Below are positions 34,120-43,119 of a stretch of 49,751 nucleotides of DNA, one piece after another. A program made the position numbers and the translations under genes. Each line of letters begins with the position of its first letter. The stretch's first letter is position 1. The notes beneath the pieces were generated by a model. That model made no database searches, was not told where the DNA came from, and was given only the letters and a program-made list of their open reading frames with translations. Source of the DNA: Thioalkalivibrio halophilus (GTDB taxonomy: Bacteria; Pseudomonadota; Gammaproteobacteria; Ectothiorhodospirales; Ectothiorhodospiraceae). The stretch is from positions 186 through 49,936 of the forward strand of contig NZ_MUZR01000009.1 in assembly GCF_001995255.1 (NCBI RefSeq), in the 5' to 3' direction.

Positions 34120-35946
34120 ATGACAAAACTGCAGGGGGTTCCGTTGAACGCCACCGAGCTGCCCCCGTACCCGCGCAATGGCTACCTCCCGATCGAGGAC
34201 CACGGACTGATCGGCGACGGCACCACCGCGGCCCTGGTGGGGCGCGACGGCTCCATCTCCTGGCTTTGCGTCCCGCGGTTCGATTCCGACGCACTGTTCT
34301 GCGGCCTGCTGGACCACCGCAACGGCGGCTTTTTCACGGTGGCCCCGGAGGACCTGACCGGTGCCACGCAGCGCTACGAGCCGGACACCGGGGTGCTCAT
34401 AACGGAGCTCCTGGGGCCGGAGGGACGCGTCCGCGTGACCGACGCGCTTACCTTTCGGGCCGGCGCCGACCTGTCCGAAGATGCCCCCGCCGGGCGCGGC
34501 GAACTCCTGCGGATGATCGAAGTGGTGGAGGGGCGCGTGCGCCTGCGGGTCCGGCTGGAGCCGCGCGGTGACGCCGAGTGCCGACCGCATGCGGCGGGCC
34601 TGCAGCTGCGCCTGAAGCGCCGCCCGGATATCGAGCCGCACCTGGCCTCCTCGCTCCCGCTGGCCGGGCTGGACACCACCCACGAGCTGTCTGCGGGCGA
34701 ACGCCACCACCTCATCCTCAGCTGGGAATCCGCGGGCCACCACTTTCACCCCCGCCCGCCGGAAGAGCTCCTCGCGGACACCATCGCGGTGTGGCGCAAC
34801 TGGATGCGCTCGTTCCGCTACCAGGGTCCGCAGACGGCGCTGGTCCGCCGCTCCGCGATCACGCTGAAAATGATGGATTACACCGCGACCGGCGCGATGA
34901 TCGCCGCGCCCACCTCCTCGCTGCCGGAGGCAATCGGGGGACCGCGTAACTGGGATTACCGCTATGCCTGGATCCGCGACGCGGCCTTCTCGGTCTATGC
35001 GCTTGCCCAGATCGGCATGGGGCACGAGGCCGAGGGTTTTCTTGGCTGGGTACTCGATGCGGTGGACCGGGCCGGGCGGCCACGCGTGCTGTATGACGTG
35101 GACGGCCACGCTCCGCCACCGGAATGGCACGACCCCGGACTCGAGGGCTATCGCGGTTCTGCGCCGGTGCGCTGGGGCAACGCCGCCGCCGAGCAACGCC
35201 AGCATGACGTGTTCGGCGAGATCATGGACTGTGCCTGGCAATGGGTGCGTCGCGGCGGCGCACTCGAACCCGAGCTATGGGACCGGCTGCGGCGCCTCGT
35301 GGAAGCAGCGGCGAGGGAATGGCAGACGCCGGACCACGGGATCTGGGAGGTGCGTACGCCGGGGCGCCCGTTCACCTACTCCGCGGCGCTGTGCGCGGTG
35401 GCACTGGACCGGGGGGCGCGCATGGCCCGATCCATGGGCATGGAGACCGATGCCCGACGCTGGGAAATGGAGTGCGAGCGGATCCGCACGGCCATCCTCG
35501 AGCAGGCGTGGGACCCGCACCAGCAGACCCTGACCGAACACCTCGGCGGCGGCGGGATCGACGCCAGCCTGCTGGCCCTGCCGCTGCGGCGGGTCATTCC
35601 CGCCGACCATCCGCGCATGATCGCCACCACTCGCGCGGTGGTGCGTCGGCTGGGCGCCGGCGAAGGACTGCTGTTCCGCTATCTTCCCGATGAATCCCCC
35701 GACGGACTGGCCGGCCACGAGGGCGCCTTCCTGCTGTGCAGCTTCTGGCTGGCCGACAACCTTCTGCGCCAGGGCGAACGCGACGCGGCGATGGAGCTCT
35801 ACGAGTCGCTGTGCGCCCGGGCCAGCCCGCTGGGCCTGCTGCCGGAACAGATCGACCCGGGCAGCGGGGCCTTTCTCGGCAACTTCCCGCAGGCGTTCAG
35901 TCACGTCGGGCTGATCTCCACCGGCATCAACCTGGGCCGGACCTGA
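34120..35946 (+). CDS. Glycoside hydrolase family 15 enzyme (glucoamylase or trehalase)
   Basis: About 608 residues. N-terminal beta-sandwich (NGYLPIEDHGLIGDGTTAAL, GSISWLCVPRFDS) and an (alpha/alpha)6 barrel with the GH15 signature RNWDYRYAWIRDAAF. The catalytic acid is expected in HGIWEVR and the base in LLPEQIDP. GH15 includes glucoamylases, dextranases and trehalases; the sequence does not settle which. It is followed by treY after 58 nt, so it belongs to maltodextrin/trehalose metabolism. No signal peptide, so cytoplasmic. The start is unsure: ATG 34120 lacks a clear ribosome binding site, while TTG 34144 has AGGGGG 5 nt upstream. Confidence 0.9.
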   Translation: MTKLQGVPLNATELPPYPRNGYLPIEDHGLIGDGTTAALVGRDGSISWLCVPRFDSDALFCGLLDHRNGGFFTVAPEDLTGATQRYEPDTGVLITELLGPEGRVRVTDALTFRAGADLSEDAPAGRGELLRMIEVVEGRVRLRVRLEPRGDAECRPHAAGLQLRLKRRPDIEPHLASSLPLAGLDTTHELSAGERHHLILSWESAGHHFHPRPPEELLADTIAVWRNWMRSFRYQGPQTALVRRSAITLKMMDYTATGAMIAAPTSSLPEAIGGPRNWDYRYAWIRDAAFSVYALAQIGMGHEAEGFLGWVLDAVDRAGRPRVLYDVDGHAPPPEWHDPGLEGYRGSAPVRWGNAAAEQRQHDVFGEIMDCAWQWVRRGGALEPELWDRLRRLVEAAAREWQTPDHGIWEVRTPGRPFTYSAALCAVALDRGARMARSMGMETDARRWEMECERIRTAILEQAWDPHQQTLTEHLGGGGIDASLLALPLRRVIPADHPRMIATTRAVVRRLGAGEGLLFRYLPDESPDGLAGHEGAFLLCSFWLADNLLRQGERDAAMELYESLCARASPLGLLPEQIDPGSGAFLGNFPQAFSHVGLISTGINLGRT

Positions 35947-36004
35947 TCCGCATCCGACCCGGCCGGGCGTTCCGGTTTTGACGGTTTCGTGCTATGAGAG
36001 AGGG

Positions 36005-38665
36005 GTGAGCGCTCGACCCGTCGCAACCTACCGTCTCCAGCTGCATCCGGGGTTCACCCTGGATGACGCGGCCGCGGTCGTGCCGTACCTGGCCGACCTG
36101 GGCATCAGCCATGTCTACCTGTCGCCGTTCCTGCAGGCCGTCTCCGGCAGCACCCATGGCTATGATGTCGTCGACCCGGGCCGCGTGAATCCCGAACTGG
36201 GCGGCGAAGCCGCGCGCAAACGGCTGAACGTCGCCCTCGCCCGCGCCGGCATGGGGCAGGTGCTGGACATCGTTCCCAATCACATGGCGATCGCCGGCGA
36301 CCAGAACCCCTGGTGGTGGGATGTCCTCGAAAACGGGCCCTCCAGCCGCCACGCCCCCTGGTTCGACGTTGACTGGGCAGCCGCGGAAGAGCGCTGGCCC
36401 GACAAGGTACTGCTGCCGGTCCTGGGCGACCATTACGGCCGTATCCTCGAGGCGGGCGAACTGCAGCTGCGGTTCGCCGAAGGCCGGTTCACGCTGCACT
36501 ATTACGAACACCGCTTCCCCGTCGACCCCTCCTCCCTGCATGACCTGCTCCAGCGGGTCTACCGGCGCAGCGGCCCGGAGCTGCTCGGCTTTCTGGCCGA
36601 GTCCTGCGCACGCCTGCCACGCCCGCGGGTGACCGGCGGCGAGCCGGCCGAACGGCGCCGACGCGACCAGGATGTGATCCACCGGCTACTGGACGAGACC
36701 TGCCGCGACAACGCCGGGACCCGGGCCGCCGTCCAGGCCGAGGTCGATGCCATCAACGCCAGCCCCGATGCGCTGGACGCCCTGATCGGTGAACAGAACT
36801 ACCGGCTTGCCTGGTGGCGCACCGCCGCAGAGGATCTGGGCTACCGCCGCTTCTTCGACATCAACGATCTGGCCGGGCTGCGCGTGGAGCGGCGCGAGGT
36901 CTTTGACGCGATCCATGAGCTGCCCCTGCGCTGGACGGCCGAAGGCAGCGTGGACGGACTGCGGGTGGACCACCCCGACGGGATGCGCGACCCCGGGGAA
37001 TACTTCCGGCGCCTGCGCGAGGCCTGCCCGGAGGCCTGGATCGTGGCCGAGAAGATCCTGGAACCCGGCGAGCGCCTGCCACCACAGTGGCCGATCGCGG
37101 GGACCACGGGCTACGACTTTCTGAACCGGGTCCAGGGCCTGTTCGTGGATCCCGCCGGGGAGCCCCCGATGACCTCGCTGTACGAGAGCTTCACCGGGGA
37201 ACCCGCGGATTGCGACACCGTGGTGGTCGCGAGCAAGCGCCAGGTCCTGCGGGAGCTTCTGGGCAGTGAACTCCACCGGCTGACCTCGCTGTTCGTGCTG
37301 ATCTGCGAGCGCCATCGCCGCCACCGTGATTACACCCGCGAGCAGCTGCATCACGTGCTGCTGGAGGTCGCCGCCCGCTTTCCCGTCTACCGCACCTATC
37401 TGGCCCGGGGCGCCGACGTGACCGAGGCCGATGCCCGCTACATCCGCAGCGCCATCGAACAGGCGCATGCCGAAGCCCCGGAGCTGGATGCCGAGCTCCT
37501 GGACTTCCTGCGCGCCCTGCTCTCGCTGGAGGTGGAAGGGGAGCAGGAGTCCGAGCTGGCCCTGCGCTTTCAGCAGCTCACCGGCCCGGCGATGGCCAAG
37601 GGCGTGGAGGACACCGCCTTTTACCGGTTTCATCGGCTGGTGGCGCTCAACGAGGTGGGCGGCGCGCCGGACCGGTTCGGGGTATCCCCCGCCGATTTCC
37701 ATCGCGCCTGTCGCGACGCCCTGGAACAGCACCCGGACGCCATGCTCGCCACATCCACCCACGACACCAAGCGCAGCGAAGACGTACGCGCCCGCCTGCT
37801 GCTGTTGTCGGAGATCCCGCAGGACTGGGGCCGCACCGTGGAGAAATGGCGCAAGCGCAACGCCCGTTACCGTGCGAGTACCGGCCCCGATGCCGCGACG
37901 GAGTATCTGATCTACCAGACGCTGGTGGGTGCCTGGCCCATCGACCCCGAACGCCTCTGCGCCTACCTGGAGAAGGCCGTCCGCGAGGCAAAGCAGCACA
38001 CGCGCTGGACCCGGACCGACCCGGACTACGAACACGCCGTAATGAATTTCGCCCGCGGCCTGCTGGACGACCGGGCATTCGTCGAGGCGCTCGAGGCCTT
38101 CGTCCGGCCGCTGGTGGCGCCCGGGCGAGTCAACAGCCTGGCGCAGACCCTGATCCGGTGCACGGCACCCGGGGTGCCGGACACCTATCAGGGGACGGAA
38201 CTGTGGGACCTCAGCCTGGTGGATCCCGACAACCGGCGGCCGGTGGACTTCAGGCTGCGCCGTGAGCAGCTGGCCCGACTGGACGTGCTGTCCCCCGCCG
38301 AGATCCTGGAGCGCGCCGATGAAGGCCTCCCGAAGCTATGGCTGCTGCGCGAGGCACTGGCCCTGCGTCGGCGCCGGCCCGGGGCGTTCGGGGCCGCCGA
38401 CGGCAGCTATCAGCCAGTCGCCGCCCGGGGCCCCCGGGCCGACCACGCCGTAGCCTTTTTGCGCGGCGACCAGGTGCTGACCCTGGTGCCCCGGCTGATA
38501 CTTGGACTGGCCGACGACTGGCAGGACACCGTACTTCCCCTGCCACCGGGGCACTGGCGGAACGTCCTCACGGGGGAAGACCTCGAAGGCGGCGACATCC
38601 CGCTCGCGGATCTGCTGGCCGCGTTCCCGGTCGCCCTTCTGGAGCGGGTGGGGGAGCCACAGTGA
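36005..38665 (+). CDS. treY: Malto-oligosyltrehalose synthase
   Basis: 886 residues, GH13 family. N-terminus ATYRLQLHPGFTLDDAAAVV and SPFLQAVSGSTHGYDVVD are typical for TreY. Catalytic residues sit in GLRVDHPDG (nucleophile Asp), VAEKILEPGERLP (acid Glu) and STHDTKRSED. It converts the reducing-end alpha-1,4 bond of maltodextrin to a trehalose-type alpha,alpha-1,1 bond. The GTG start follows GAGAG by about 4 nt. Its stop overlaps the treZ start (GTGA), so the two enzymes are translationally coupled. Confidence 0.96.
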   Translation: MSARPVATYRLQLHPGFTLDDAAAVVPYLADLGISHVYLSPFLQAVSGSTHGYDVVDPGRVNPELGGEAARKRLNVALARAGMGQVLDIVPNHMAIAGDQNPWWWDVLENGPSSRHAPWFDVDWAAAEERWPDKVLLPVLGDHYGRILEAGELQLRFAEGRFTLHYYEHRFPVDPSSLHDLLQRVYRRSGPELLGFLAESCARLPRPRVTGGEPAERRRRDQDVIHRLLDETCRDNAGTRAAVQAEVDAINASPDALDALIGEQNYRLAWWRTAAEDLGYRRFFDINDLAGLRVERREVFDAIHELPLRWTAEGSVDGLRVDHPDGMRDPGEYFRRLREACPEAWIVAEKILEPGERLPPQWPIAGTTGYDFLNRVQGLFVDPAGEPPMTSLYESFTGEPADCDTVVVASKRQVLRELLGSELHRLTSLFVLICERHRRHRDYTREQLHHVLLEVAARFPVYRTYLARGADVTEADARYIRSAIEQAHAEAPELDAELLDFLRALLSLEVEGEQESELALRFQQLTGPAMAKGVEDTAFYRFHRLVALNEVGGAPDRFGVSPADFHRACRDALEQHPDAMLATSTHDTKRSEDVRARLLLLSEIPQDWGRTVEKWRKRNARYRASTGPDAATEYLIYQTLVGAWPIDPERLCAYLEKAVREAKQHTRWTRTDPDYEHAVMNFARGLLDDRAFVEALEAFVRPLVAPGRVNSLAQTLIRCTAPGVPDTYQGTELWDLSLVDPDNRRPVDFRLRREQLARLDVLSPAEILERADEGLPKLWLLREALALRRRRPGAFGAADGSYQPVAARGPRADHAVAFLRGDQVLTLVPRLILGLADDWQDTVLPLPPGHWRNVLTGEDLEGGDIPLADLLAAFPVALLERVGEPQ

Positions 38666-40416
38666 CGCGGGTGACGGTCTGGGCGCCGCAGGCCGAACGC
38701 GTCGCCCTGGAATGCGCCGGCGAACGCTTCCCGATGGCGCGCCGCGAGGGTGACTGGTGGGCGGTGGACACGCCCGCCCTGACGCACGGCGTGGACTACG
38801 CCTTCCGGGTCGACGATCGCGGCCCCTTCCCGGACCCGCGTTCACCCTGGCAGCCACAGGGCGTCCACGGGCCGTCGCGCTGGCTGGAGCATTCCCGATT
38901 CCACTGGAACGATGCGGGCTGGCGCGCCCCGCCGCTGGCCTCCGCGGTCATCATGGAGATCCACGTGGGGACCTTCACGCCGGCCGGCACCTTCGATGCC
39001 GTGATCGACCGCCTGGACCACCTTGCCCGGCTGGGCATCACCCACATCGAGCTGATGCCGGTGGCCGAGTTCCCCGGCGACCGCGGCTGGGGCTACGACG
39101 GGACCAGCCTGTTCGCCCCGCATCACGCCCTGGGCGGCCCGGACGGCCTGAAGCGCCTGGTGGACGCCTGCCACCGGCGCGGCCTCGCCGTGCTCCTGGA
39201 TGTCGTTTACAACCACCTGGGCCCGGACGGCAATTATCTCGGTCAGTTCGGTCCCTATTTCACCGACACCTACAGCACGCCCTGGGGCGATGCCGTCAAC
39301 CTCGATGGCCCCGACAGCGACGAGGTGCGGCGCTTTGTCCTCGACAACGCCCGCATGTGGCTGCGCGACTATCACTTCGACGGCCTGCGCCTGGACGCGG
39401 TCCATGCCATCGTCGACACCTCCGCCACCCACCTGCTGGAGGCCCTGGCCGACGAGGTTCGGCACCTGGAGACGCAGACCGGCCGACCGCTGGCGCTGAT
39501 CGCCGAAAGCGATGCGAACGATCCGCGCCTGATCCGGCCGGTCGAGGTCGGCGGCTACAGCCTGGATGCGCAGTGGAACGAGGACTTTCACCATGCCCTG
39601 CACGCCCTGCTGACCGGCGAATCGCAGGGCTATTTCGCGGATTTCGGCCGACTTGAACACCTTGCCCGAGTGCTTACCCGCGGCTTCGCCCTGGACGGCT
39701 GCTACTCGCGCTACCGCCGGCGGGCGCACGGGCGGCCGGCCAGTGACGTGCCGGGGCGACGGTTCGTCGGCTGCCTGCAGAACCACGACCAGATCGGCAA
39801 CCGGGCCACCGGGGAGCGCAGCAGCCATCTGCTGTCGCACGGTCTGCTGAAGGTCGGTGCCGCGCTGGTGCTGACCTCGCCGTTCATCCCCCTGCTGTTC
39901 CAGGGCGAGGAGTGGGCCGCGTCCACCCCGTTCCTGTATTTCACCGATCACCGCGACGCGGATCTGGCCGCGGCGGTGTGTCAGGGGCGCCGTGAGGAAT
40001 TCGCCGGGTTCGGCCACGATCCCGCGCGCATCCCGGATCCGCAGGCCACCGAAACCTTCGAGCGCTCGCGGCTCGACTGGGATGAACCGCTGCAGGCACC
40101 CCATGCGGACATCCTCGAGTGGCACCGTACCCTGATCCGGCTCCGCCATTCCCGAGCCGCCCTCGCCGAGGACCGTCTCGACCGACTGCGCGTGGAGTTC
40201 GACGAATCCCGCCGCTGGCTCCTGCTGCTGCGTCCGGATCTGGTGGTGGCCTGCAACCTCGCCGCCCGGCCGCAGACCCTCACCCTGCCACCGGAGGCCT
40301 CGCATCTGTCGCTGCACCTGCGTTCCGAGCCGGACATCCGCCTGGATCACACCGGGCTCCGGCTGCCCGCGGAAGCGGTCGCCGTGCTTGCCGGGCCGGA
40401 CACGCCGCAGGACTGA
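38662..40416 (+). CDS. treZ: Malto-oligosyltrehalose trehalohydrolase
   Basis: 584 residues. N-terminal CBM48-like domain (VTVWAPQAERVALEC), then the GH13 barrel: GYDGTSLFAPHHALGGP, VYNHLGPDGNYL, GLRLDAVHAI (nucleophile Asp), LIAESDANDP (acid Glu) and CLQNHDQIGNR. It releases trehalose from the maltooligosyl-trehalose made by TreY. The GTG start has GGGGGAG 5 nt upstream and overlaps the treY stop. No treX debranching enzyme is in the window. Trehalose is a compatible solute, fitting a salt-adapted organism. Confidence 0.96.
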   Translation: MTRVTVWAPQAERVALECAGERFPMARREGDWWAVDTPALTHGVDYAFRVDDRGPFPDPRSPWQPQGVHGPSRWLEHSRFHWNDAGWRAPPLASAVIMEIHVGTFTPAGTFDAVIDRLDHLARLGITHIELMPVAEFPGDRGWGYDGTSLFAPHHALGGPDGLKRLVDACHRRGLAVLLDVVYNHLGPDGNYLGQFGPYFTDTYSTPWGDAVNLDGPDSDEVRRFVLDNARMWLRDYHFDGLRLDAVHAIVDTSATHLLEALADEVRHLETQTGRPLALIAESDANDPRLIRPVEVGGYSLDAQWNEDFHHALHALLTGESQGYFADFGRLEHLARVLTRGFALDGCYSRYRRRAHGRPASDVPGRRFVGCLQNHDQIGNRATGERSSHLLSHGLLKVGAALVLTSPFIPLLFQGEEWAASTPFLYFTDHRDADLAAAVCQGRREEFAGFGHDPARIPDPQATETFERSRLDWDEPLQAPHADILEWHRTLIRLRHSRAALAEDRLDRLRVEFDESRRWLLLLRPDLVVACNLAARPQTLTLPPEASHLSLHLRSEPDIRLDHTGLRLPAEAVAVLAGPDTPQD

Positions 40417-40521
40417 GAACGTGACGCATTCCCCTTTTTGCCAGTAGCACCCGGAACCGCCACCTGCGTCCCCCGGCCCGGGCGACTACACTGGGCCCCA
40501 CGCTCAACACCGGCCCTCCCC

Positions 40522-41262
40522 ATGACGCACGATCCAGCCGCCCCTCCGTCAGCGGAAGTCAGCGACGTCAACCAGCGGTTCTACGACCAGCTATGGGCGG
40601 ACAGCCGGCTGGTCCGCCCCGAACGCTTCAACACCTGGGGCCTGGTTTCCGGCCTGGCCCGAAGCCACGACCGGCGACTCGAGGTCGGCCCCGGCATGCG
40701 CCCGCGCCTGCCTATCGAGAACACCCACTTCGTCGACATCAGCCCGCCGGCGCTGGATACCCTCGCCGCCGAGGGCGGCATCACCCATACCGCGCCGGTC
40801 TCCGAACTGCCGCACGCCGACGACAGCTTCGGTCTGGTGAGCGCCCTGGACATCATCGAGCACGTGGAGGACGACGAAGCGGCACTGGCGGAGATCAGCC
40901 GGGTGGCCGAACCCGGCGCACAGGTCCTGCTCTCCACCCCGCTCCACCCGGAATACTGGACGCCGTTCGACGACATCGTCGGCCACTATCGCCGCTATGA
41001 ACCCGACCACCTCATGGACCTGCTCGACCACCACGGGCTCGAGGTGGAACAAAGCGCGATCTTCGGCATGAAACCCCGCTCCTCGCGGCTGAACGACCTG
41101 GGCATGTGGTTCCTCGAGCGCCACCGGCCCGTGGCCATGAAGGTCTATAACCGCTTTCTCATGCCCCTGGGCCTGCGCCTGCAGAAACCGCTGAAACTCC
41201 ATTCCGGCATGGTCGCCACCGACGGCGTGGAAGAGGTCTTCCTGGTCTGTCGACGCCGTTGA
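40522..41262 (+). CDS. Class I SAM-dependent methyltransferase (Methyltransf_11 type)
   Basis: 246 residues. Motif I is LEVGPGMRPRLP (about 53-64), the acidic loop after beta2 is FVDISPPAL, and post-motif II reads SALDIIEHVEDDEAALAEISRV, typical of Methyltransf_11 enzymes. The C-terminal half (FGMKPRSSRLNDLGMWFLERHRPVAMKVYNRFLMP) is amphipathic and basic, which may bind membranes or lipids. Substrate unknown. The ATG at 40522 was chosen; a longer frame upstream lacks coding character. It follows treZ by 105 nt and is closed by a hairpin. Confidence 0.85.
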   Translation: MTHDPAAPPSAEVSDVNQRFYDQLWADSRLVRPERFNTWGLVSGLARSHDRRLEVGPGMRPRLPIENTHFVDISPPALDTLAAEGGITHTAPVSELPHADDSFGLVSALDIIEHVEDDEAALAEISRVAEPGAQVLLSTPLHPEYWTPFDDIVGHYRRYEPDHLMDLLDHHGLEVEQSAIFGMKPRSSRLNDLGMWFLERHRPVAMKVYNRFLMPLGLRLQKPLKLHSGMVATDGVEEVFLVCRRR

Positions 41263-41266
41263 TGAG

Positions 41267-41303
41267 ACCCGCGCCGCAGCCCCGGACTTTTCAAGGCGCG
41301 GGT
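41267..41303 (+). terminator. Hairpin after the methyltransferase gene
   Basis: Perfect 9-bp arms ACCCGCGCC and GGCGCGGGT around a 19-nt loop start 4 nt after the stop codon. No U-tract follows. Confidence 0.5.
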
Positions 41304-41348
41304 GTTCCGGCCAGACTGTAAACCTGTCCACGTCGCAAGGCCCCTCCC

Positions 41349-41564
41349 ATGCGAATGCATCACTGCGCGCGCCCGCTGCTCCTCCTCGCCATCGTCCTGC
41401 CGCTGGCCAGTGGCTGCGCGGCCGTCAGCGTGGCCAGCTCGGCCACCAGCGCCGCCGTCAGCGTCACCACCGGCACCGTCAAGGCCACCGGCAGCACCGC
41501 GGCCGCCCTGGGGCGCACCATCACCCCCAGCGGCAAGGACGACGACGAGGACAAAGACGAATAA
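41349..41564 (+). CDS. Small lipoprotein
   Basis: 71 residues. A basic N-terminus and hydrophobic core end in the lipobox LASGC (Cys23). The mature part is rich in Ala/Ser/Thr/Val (VSVASSATSAAVSVTTGTVK) and ends in an acidic tail (DDDEDKDE). Many gammaproteobacteria carry similar tiny lipoproteins of unknown function. AAGG lies about 8 nt before the ATG. Confidence 0.8.
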   Translation: MRMHHCARPLLLLAIVLPLASGCAAVSVASSATSAAVSVTTGTVKATGSTAAALGRTITPSGKDDDEDKDE

Positions 41565-41790
41565 CCGGCGCGATACCCCGGCGGATTGCCGAAGCCGGGC
41601 ATCAGCAACGCGGCCTTCACCGGCTACTGATCCAGCGCCAGTGCGAGAGCCTCCGGTCGGCGTGACACTTCCAGCTCAACAATGCACCCCCTGCGCCAGG
41701 ACTACGTCTCCCACCTGCTGGAACTCGCCGGGGATCCTTTCGTCCGCAGAACGGTCGTAGCATGGGACAGCCAGACCGAGGGCCGATCCC

Positions 41791-41904
41791 ATGGAATCTT
41801 TCGAGATCGAACGCGACCGGACAGTGGACCCCGCCGCGGTGGAACGCTACCGCGCACTGGACAGGATGTGGCCGAGGGACCAGAAAGCCCCGGACGCCCC
41901 ATGA
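41791..41904 (+). CDS. Candidate 37-residue protein upstream of the MOSC gene
   Basis: A short frame starting MESFEIERDR with GAGG 9 nt before its ATG; its stop overlaps the MOSC start (ATGA). Third codon positions are mostly G or C, as in neighbouring genes. The product is charged and helical-looking (VERYRALDRMWPRDQ). No family recognised; it could be a leader peptide that couples MOSC translation. Confidence 0.4.
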   Translation: MESFEIERDRTVDPAAVERYRALDRMWPRDQKAPDAP

Positions 41905-42416
41905 TCCGGCCCTTCCGCCGCCGCACCGCGACCGGCACGCTGGACGCTATCTGGATCGCGGAACAGGCTGGCGCGCCGATGGCCCCGTGCGAGCGCATCG
42001 AACTCGACCTCGCGGGCCTCCAGGGCGATCGCTACCACGAGGGCCGGGGGCACTGGCATCCCGTCGAGGCCTGCCGCGTCACCCTGATCGGCGCCGAGGA
42101 GCTCGAACGGGCCCGGCGCCGCGCGCGGCGCCTGCGCCATCCCGCCAATCTCGTCCCCGGAGAGCACCGCCGCAACCTGGTGGTCTCCGGACTCGGACGC
42201 AGCCCGCGCGAGGGAGAACTCCGTATCGGCGACACGCGCTTCGTCATCGAGCGGCCGCGACCGCCCTGCGGCTGGCTCAATCAGGTCGTCGGCTACAACC
42301 TGGCGGCCGCCCTGCGCCACGACAGCGGCATATGCCTGCGCCCGCTCGAGACCGGGACCCTGCACGTCGGTGATCCCGTTCACTGGCACACGGCCCGCCG
42401 GAAAAGCGCCCCGTGA
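41901..42416 (+). CDS. MOSC domain protein
   Basis: 171 residues. The MOSC beta-barrel pattern is visible: DLAGLQGDRYHEGRG (substrate-channel region), VTLIGAEEL, GEHRRNLVVSGL, GELRIGDTRFVIERPRPPCGWLN with the conserved Cys (PPC), and GTLHVGDPVHW at the end. MOSC proteins handle sulfur or molybdenum-cofactor chemistry, for example reduction of N-hydroxylated compounds together with a partner reductase. Single-domain forms of this length are common. The ATG overlaps the stop of a possible 37-codon frame; its own ribosome binding site is weak. Confidence 0.87.
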   Translation: MIRPFRRRTATGTLDAIWIAEQAGAPMAPCERIELDLAGLQGDRYHEGRGHWHPVEACRVTLIGAEELERARRRARRLRHPANLVPGEHRRNLVVSGLGRSPREGELRIGDTRFVIERPRPPCGWLNQVVGYNLAAALRHDSGICLRPLETGTLHVGDPVHWHTARRKSAP

Positions 42417-42559
42417 AGCACCACACTCCAGGCGGCCGCAAGGCCTCGCAGCCGCGGCTCATGCACCCGACGCGTGACTCGCCAACCGGCCGATCCACGG
42501 CGTTGCGCCGCGCAACCTTCTCTCGGGCAACGACGTGACGTTCGCGCGAGCAAGGCACT

Positions 42560-42685
42560 TCAGCGGGGAATAATCCGCGGCGCAGTCGTATCCTGCTTCT
42601 TCAGCTTCTTCGCCGCCTTCTTCTCTTTGGGCGTCAATACCGGTGGTTTCCTGGCTTCTTTGTTGCGCTGTCGAAGTTTGCTCAT
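42560..42685 (-). CDS. Tiny Lys-rich basic protein (41 residues)
   Basis: Starts MSKLRQRNKEARKPPVLTP and continues through KEKKAAKKLKKQ; about a third of residues are Lys or Arg. GGAGG lies 6 nt before the ATG, an excellent ribosome binding site. The composition suggests nucleic-acid binding or interaction with acidic partners. A strong hairpin (42699-42722) precedes the ribosome binding site. No family name is known to me. Confidence rests on the ribosome binding site and clear start/stop. Confidence 0.55.
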   Translation of the reverse strand: MSKLRQRNKEARKPPVLTPKEKKAAKKLKKQDTTAPRIIPR

Positions 42686-42698
42686 GATTGGCCTCCCG

Positions 42699-42733
42699 GG
42701 GAAACACGGATGCGTGTTTCCCTCAGTTTTTGT
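42699..42733 (+). terminator. Hairpin with T-tract on the plus strand
   Basis: Perfect 10-bp arms GGGAAACACG and CGTGTTTCCC (42699-42722) with a GATG loop, followed by CAGTTTTTG on the plus strand. It would terminate plus-strand transcripts that run past the MOSC gene. On the minus strand it sits between two tiny genes, just upstream of the ribosome binding site of the 41-residue protein. Confidence 0.55.
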
Positions 42734-42794
42734 GGCGGCCCGTTCCGGCCGCAGCCCACGGGGGTTCTTCCGGATCCGGCGAACCGGAATGCAT

Positions 42795-42869
42795 TCATCG
42801 AAGTCCGAAAAAACCCAGAATAAACAGGATGACGACGATCAGACCTATGATATAAATTATGTTGTTCAT
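42795..42869 (-). CDS. Tiny single-span membrane protein (24 residues)
   Basis: The frame reads MNNIIYIIGLIVVILFILGF and ends FGLR. Nearly the whole peptide is one hydrophobic helix with a polar N-terminus and a final Arg, as in known bacterial microproteins of the inner membrane. GGAGAAG lies 6 nt before the ATG. Similar short hydrophobic proteins with MNNIIY-type starts occur near stress genes in other proteobacteria (recollection, not checked). Confidence 0.6.
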   Translation of the reverse strand: MNNIIYIIGLIVVILFILGFFGLR

Positions 42870-43047
42870 GAGGTTCTTCTCCGGGGTGGGAATGCCTCGG
42901 AATCGCATTTCGCAACCGAGATTGACCAGCATGACCGGTCGATTCTCTGCGGTCTGTACGACGACGAACACTCGATCAAGGCCGTATACTTAAGGGAGGT
43001 CATACTGTCCCCATGGGTTCGGCACAATCCGACACCCGGGGAAGCCC

Positions 43048-43069
43048 GCGGAACCGGATTGGGTTCCGC
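43048..43069 (+). repeat. Hairpin in the leader of the PAS gene
   Basis: Arms GCGGAACC and GGTTCCGC around a 6-nt loop, about 50 nt before the PAS gene start. The stem is identical in its 8-bp core to the hairpin at 20343-20366. Confidence 0.45.
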
Positions 43070-43119
43070 GGTCCAGGGCGGGGCGAATGCCGCTCGCCCT
43101 CATCTCCCACGGAGGTTCC

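Noticed and set aside
42868-42996. Plus-strand 42-codon frame opposite the 24-residue membrane protein
   Set aside because: No ribosome binding site and no recognisable protein character; the minus-strand frame has both.
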